From assembly GCA_002409365.1 (NCBI GenBank), contig DHUW01000077.1, positions 1-8,013 of the forward strand: DNA of 8,013 nucleotides, in the 5' to 3' direction. A program made the translations under genes and the position numbers. Origin of the DNA: Anaerolineaceae bacterium UBA5224. GTDB lineage: Bacteria > Chloroflexota > Anaerolineae > Anaerolineales > Anaerolineaceae. Positions 6,581 through 8,013 of this stretch are shown one piece after another (position 1 is the first letter of the stretch; every line of letters starts with the position of its first letter). The notes beneath the pieces are model-generated. The model made no database searches. It had not been told where the DNA came from and saw only the letters and a program-made list of their open reading frames with translations.

Positions 6581-6868
6581 ATGGATTATACAAAGAACGA
6601 CGATGTAAGTGTTAGCTTCAGAATTGATCGAGGTCTCAAGGAACAGGCTTCAAAACTGTTTTCTGAATTAGGGCTCAACATGTCTTCCGCTATCCAGGTT
6701 TTTTTTAGGCAGAGCGTTAGGGAAGGTGGGTTACCTTTTGACGTCACCACGAAAGTGCCTTCAAAGACGACTATAGCTGCTTTACTCGAAGCAGAACGCA
6801 TCTCACAAGACCCGAATCATCCTTCTTATACTGACATGCAGGACCTTCTGGATGCTTTGAAATCATGA
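6581..6868 (+). CDS. RelB/DinJ-family antitoxin of a type II toxin-antitoxin system
   Basis: The 95-residue protein neutralises the YafQ-like toxin encoded next and represses the operon. The N-terminal part fits a ribbon-helix-helix DNA-binding domain: strand VSVSFRID (9-16), helix LKEQASKLFSELGL (19-32), then the family-typical NMSSAIQVFFRQSVREGGLPFDV (33-55). The C-terminal tail (about 60-95) would wrap the toxin. Two starts are possible. ATG 6581 has GGAGG at 6571-6575 with a 5-base spacer. ATG 6569, adding four residues, has AGGAG at 6558-6562 with a 6-base spacer. I prefer 6581 because the predicted transcript starts near 6555, leaving almost no room upstream of the first site. The stop overlaps the toxin start as ATGA, a sign of translational coupling. 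Family assignment is firm, the name dinJ is not certain. Confidence 0.9.
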   Translation: MDYTKNDDVSVSFRIDRGLKEQASKLFSELGLNMSSAIQVFFRQSVREGGLPFDVTTKVPSKTTIAALLEAERISQDPNHPSYTDMQDLLDALKS

Positions 6869-7143
6869 AGTACTCGGTTAAGTTCACGAGTCAGTTTAAA
6901 AAGGATTTGAAACTTGCTAAAAGACGGGGCTTGGATGAGACAAAATTTGTCAATGTGCTTGAAATACTTACTGATGGTGAATGTCTACCGGAGCAATATC
7001 ATGACCACGCTTTGAGTGGGGTTTGGTCCAAACATCGGGAGTGTCATATCGAGCCCGATTGGTTGTTAATCTACTTTCTGGTTGAAGACACTCTGATATT
7101 AACTCTGGTGAGAACTGGAAGCCATAGCGATCTGTTTACGTAA
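6865..7143 (+). CDS. YafQ-family mRNA interferase toxin
   Basis: This 92-residue protein is a RelE-superfamily ribonuclease that, when free of antitoxin, cuts mRNA on the ribosome and halts translation. The residues important in E. coli YafQ have clear counterparts: His48 in YHDHAL, His61 in ECHIEPDW, Asp65 and Trp66, Arg83 and His87 in LVRTGSHSDLF. The basic N-terminal helices (FKKDLKLAKRRG, 11-22) are also typical. Length is normal and no catalytic position appears lost, so the toxin should be active. The start overlaps the antitoxin stop by four bases and no separate promoter is seen. The name yafQ is reasonable by family but the cleavage preference here is unknown. Confidence 0.92.
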   Translation: MKYSVKFTSQFKKDLKLAKRRGLDETKFVNVLEILTDGECLPEQYHDHALSGVWSKHRECHIEPDWLLIYFLVEDTLILTLVRTGSHSDLFT

Positions 7144-7174
7144 GCACTATGTAAATGAATTCTGTAAGTATGTC

Positions 7175-7873
7175 CTAATTGGGAGCAAATTGAGTTGACT
7201 CCTCTTTCCACATCCAAAAAATCTTGTCGCTGCAAAGCACAAAGCCCAGTTTCTTCTGTAAGTGCATCGAAATTTCGTTGCCCACAACTACATGACCATA
7301 AGGCAATTCGCCCATAGCGAGCAGTTTGGCGATCAGAGCTCTCTCAAGGCGTTCACCCCAACCTTGGCGGCGATACTTGGGAAGTACTTCCAGCATACCC
7401 ATGGAATGGTCTTCATGCAGTCCAATGAAGGCAAACAGCTGACCTTTATCCCGTAAGCCAAACATTCGCTCTTCGCTGATCGCCAGTTTGATTTCTTCGG
7501 GACTCAAACGGTGATAATGCTTAAGAACGAAGCCGGCGTCTTCAGGGCGAAGCGGCTCGAGTTCCAGGTCGGAATCGATGGTAGAGTATGGGTAATAGAG
7601 CTGATCGCATTCCAGGATTCCGTGCAGTTTGAAATGCGCAGCGACTGCTGCGGCTCCCTTGCTGCCGCAGACTAAGGCCAGATCGGGTCTTGGGCGATCT
7701 TTGACTAATTCGAGCGGGTTGGAGCCTGCCAGTAAGAGAAAATCGGGGTTGGGAAAGAGCAAAGCCACGCTGTCCTGGTTTACGCCAAGCAATTCAGCCC
7801 CATTCTGAAGGGCATTGATGATCGGGTAGTTCAGGTAGTAATCCTGATTCAGGAGACCAAAGGCATTTTGCAT
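7175..7873 (-). CDS. GNAT-family N-acetyltransferase (FR47-like) with N-terminal extension
   Basis: The 232-residue protein has a C-terminal GNAT fold (about 105-225) that would transfer an acetyl group from acetyl-CoA to an amine. Motif A is VLPKYRRQGWGERL (163-176), with the acetyl-CoA loop Arg168-x-x-Gly171-x-Gly173. Motif B includes Asn199 and LQKKLGF (205-211), followed by the closing strand KIFWMWK (217-223), as in FR47-like members. The first 100 residues are a separate alpha/beta region (SVALLFPNPDFLLLAG, 35-50; DLALVCGSKGAAAVAAHFKL, 64-83). I cannot name it, but it often accompanies this kind of GNAT. The acceptor substrate is unknown. The ATG at 7873 has no clear ribosome binding site, but an in-frame stop 15 nt upstream leaves little alternative. 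Minus-strand hexamers TAAAAT (7886-7881) and TATACT (7907-7902) are -10 candidates without good -35 partners. It converges on the toxin gene with a 31-bp gap and no evident terminator. Confidence 0.85.
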   Translation of the reverse strand: MQNAFGLLNQDYYLNYPIINALQNGAELLGVNQDSVALLFPNPDFLLLAGSNPLELVKDRPRPDLALVCGSKGAAAVAAHFKLHGILECDQLYYPYSTIDSDLELEPLRPEDAGFVLKHYHRLSPEEIKLAISEERMFGLRDKGQLFAFIGLHEDHSMGMLEVLPKYRRQGWGERLERALIAKLLAMGELPYGHVVVGNEISMHLQKKLGFVLCSDKIFWMWKEESTQFAPN

Positions 7874-7963
7874 GCAAGATATTTTACATTAACCAGAAAA
7901 AAGTATAAGCGGATTGAAATACACAACCTGGCCTGCGAAAACCACATTCCTGTTGGAATCGTA

Positions 7964-7986
7964 AGGGCGGGTCCCAGACCCGCCCT
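7964..7986. repeat. REP-like GC-rich palindrome
   Basis: AGGGCGGGTC (7964-7973) and GACCCGCCCT (7977-7986) form a perfect 10-bp stem around CCA. It is flanked by two smaller perfect hairpins, ATTCC/GGAAT at 7946-7959 and TGCCT/AGGCA at 7994-8005. The core resembles the GGGCGGGT...ACCCGCCC palindromes scattered between genes in many bacterial genomes, from memory including Chloroflexota. No T-run follows, so it is not a standard terminator, though it lies just upstream of the GNAT gene and could insulate it. Only one copy is in the window, so its dispersed nature is inference. Confidence 0.55.
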
Positions 7987-8013
7987 ATGATTGTGCCTTT
8001 AGGCAGTTGAGAA

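Noticed and set aside
6865..7873. The GNAT gene as a TacT-type toxin belonging to the TA locus.
   Set aside because: It is convergent rather than co-transcribed, lacks a DUF1778-type partner, is longer than those toxins, and the TA pair is already complete as antitoxin plus YafQ-like toxin.

Overview
The window is an ordinary-looking bacterial chromosome segment of moderate GC content with short intergenic gaps. The gene content (a cobalamin-dependent mutase-like protein paired with an opine-dehydrogenase-like protein, a DinJ/YafQ-type toxin-antitoxin pair, and a GC-rich REP-like palindrome at the right edge) would fit an anaerobic or facultative soil or sediment bacterium. My best guess is Chloroflexota (Anaerolineae-like). 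That is inference from gene style, because no rRNA or other phylogenetic marker is present. I saw no tRNA, rRNA, CRISPR array, insertion sequence or prophage gene.

Layout from left to right. Positions 1-361 are an AT-rich non-coding leader with a good sigma70-type promoter (190-218), interlocking small palindromes (247-264) and a hairpin (292-318). They precede a 787-residue protein of unknown function (362-2725, +) with a proline/tryptophan-rich linker and a cysteine/tryptophan-rich core. A strong hairpin (2760-2793) lies between it and a convergent two-gene operon on the minus strand. That operon is a B12-binding, mutase-like protein (3935-5566), followed after 6 nt by an NAD(P)-dependent octopine/nopaline-dehydrogenase-family protein (2825-3928). 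The hairpin has a U-tract on the minus strand and so terminates that operon.

A 200-bp divergent intergenic region separates the operon from a nicotinamidase gene, pncA (5767-6360, +), which has its own clear promoter. Next comes a type II toxin-antitoxin operon of the RelB/DinJ antitoxin and YafQ toxin families (6581-6868 and 6865-7143, overlapping by ATGA). It has a near-consensus promoter embedded in an 8-bp inverted repeat that probably serves as the autoregulatory operator. A convergent GNAT-family acetyltransferase gene (7175-7873, -) follows, and the window ends with three hairpins in a row, the central one a perfect 10-bp GC-rich palindrome.

The functionally most interesting unit is the operon of mutase-like protein plus opine-dehydrogenase-like protein. 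Tight coupling suggests one pathway in which a carbon-skeleton or amino-group rearrangement is linked to an NAD(P)H-dependent imine or keto reduction or oxidation, and I cannot assign a substrate. The mutase-like protein has an altered cobalamin-binding signature (Cys-x-His-x-x-Gly in place of Asp-x-His-x-x-Gly). The other item of real novelty potential is the unassigned 787-residue protein. The remainder (pncA, the TA pair and the GNAT gene) looks like well-known families.
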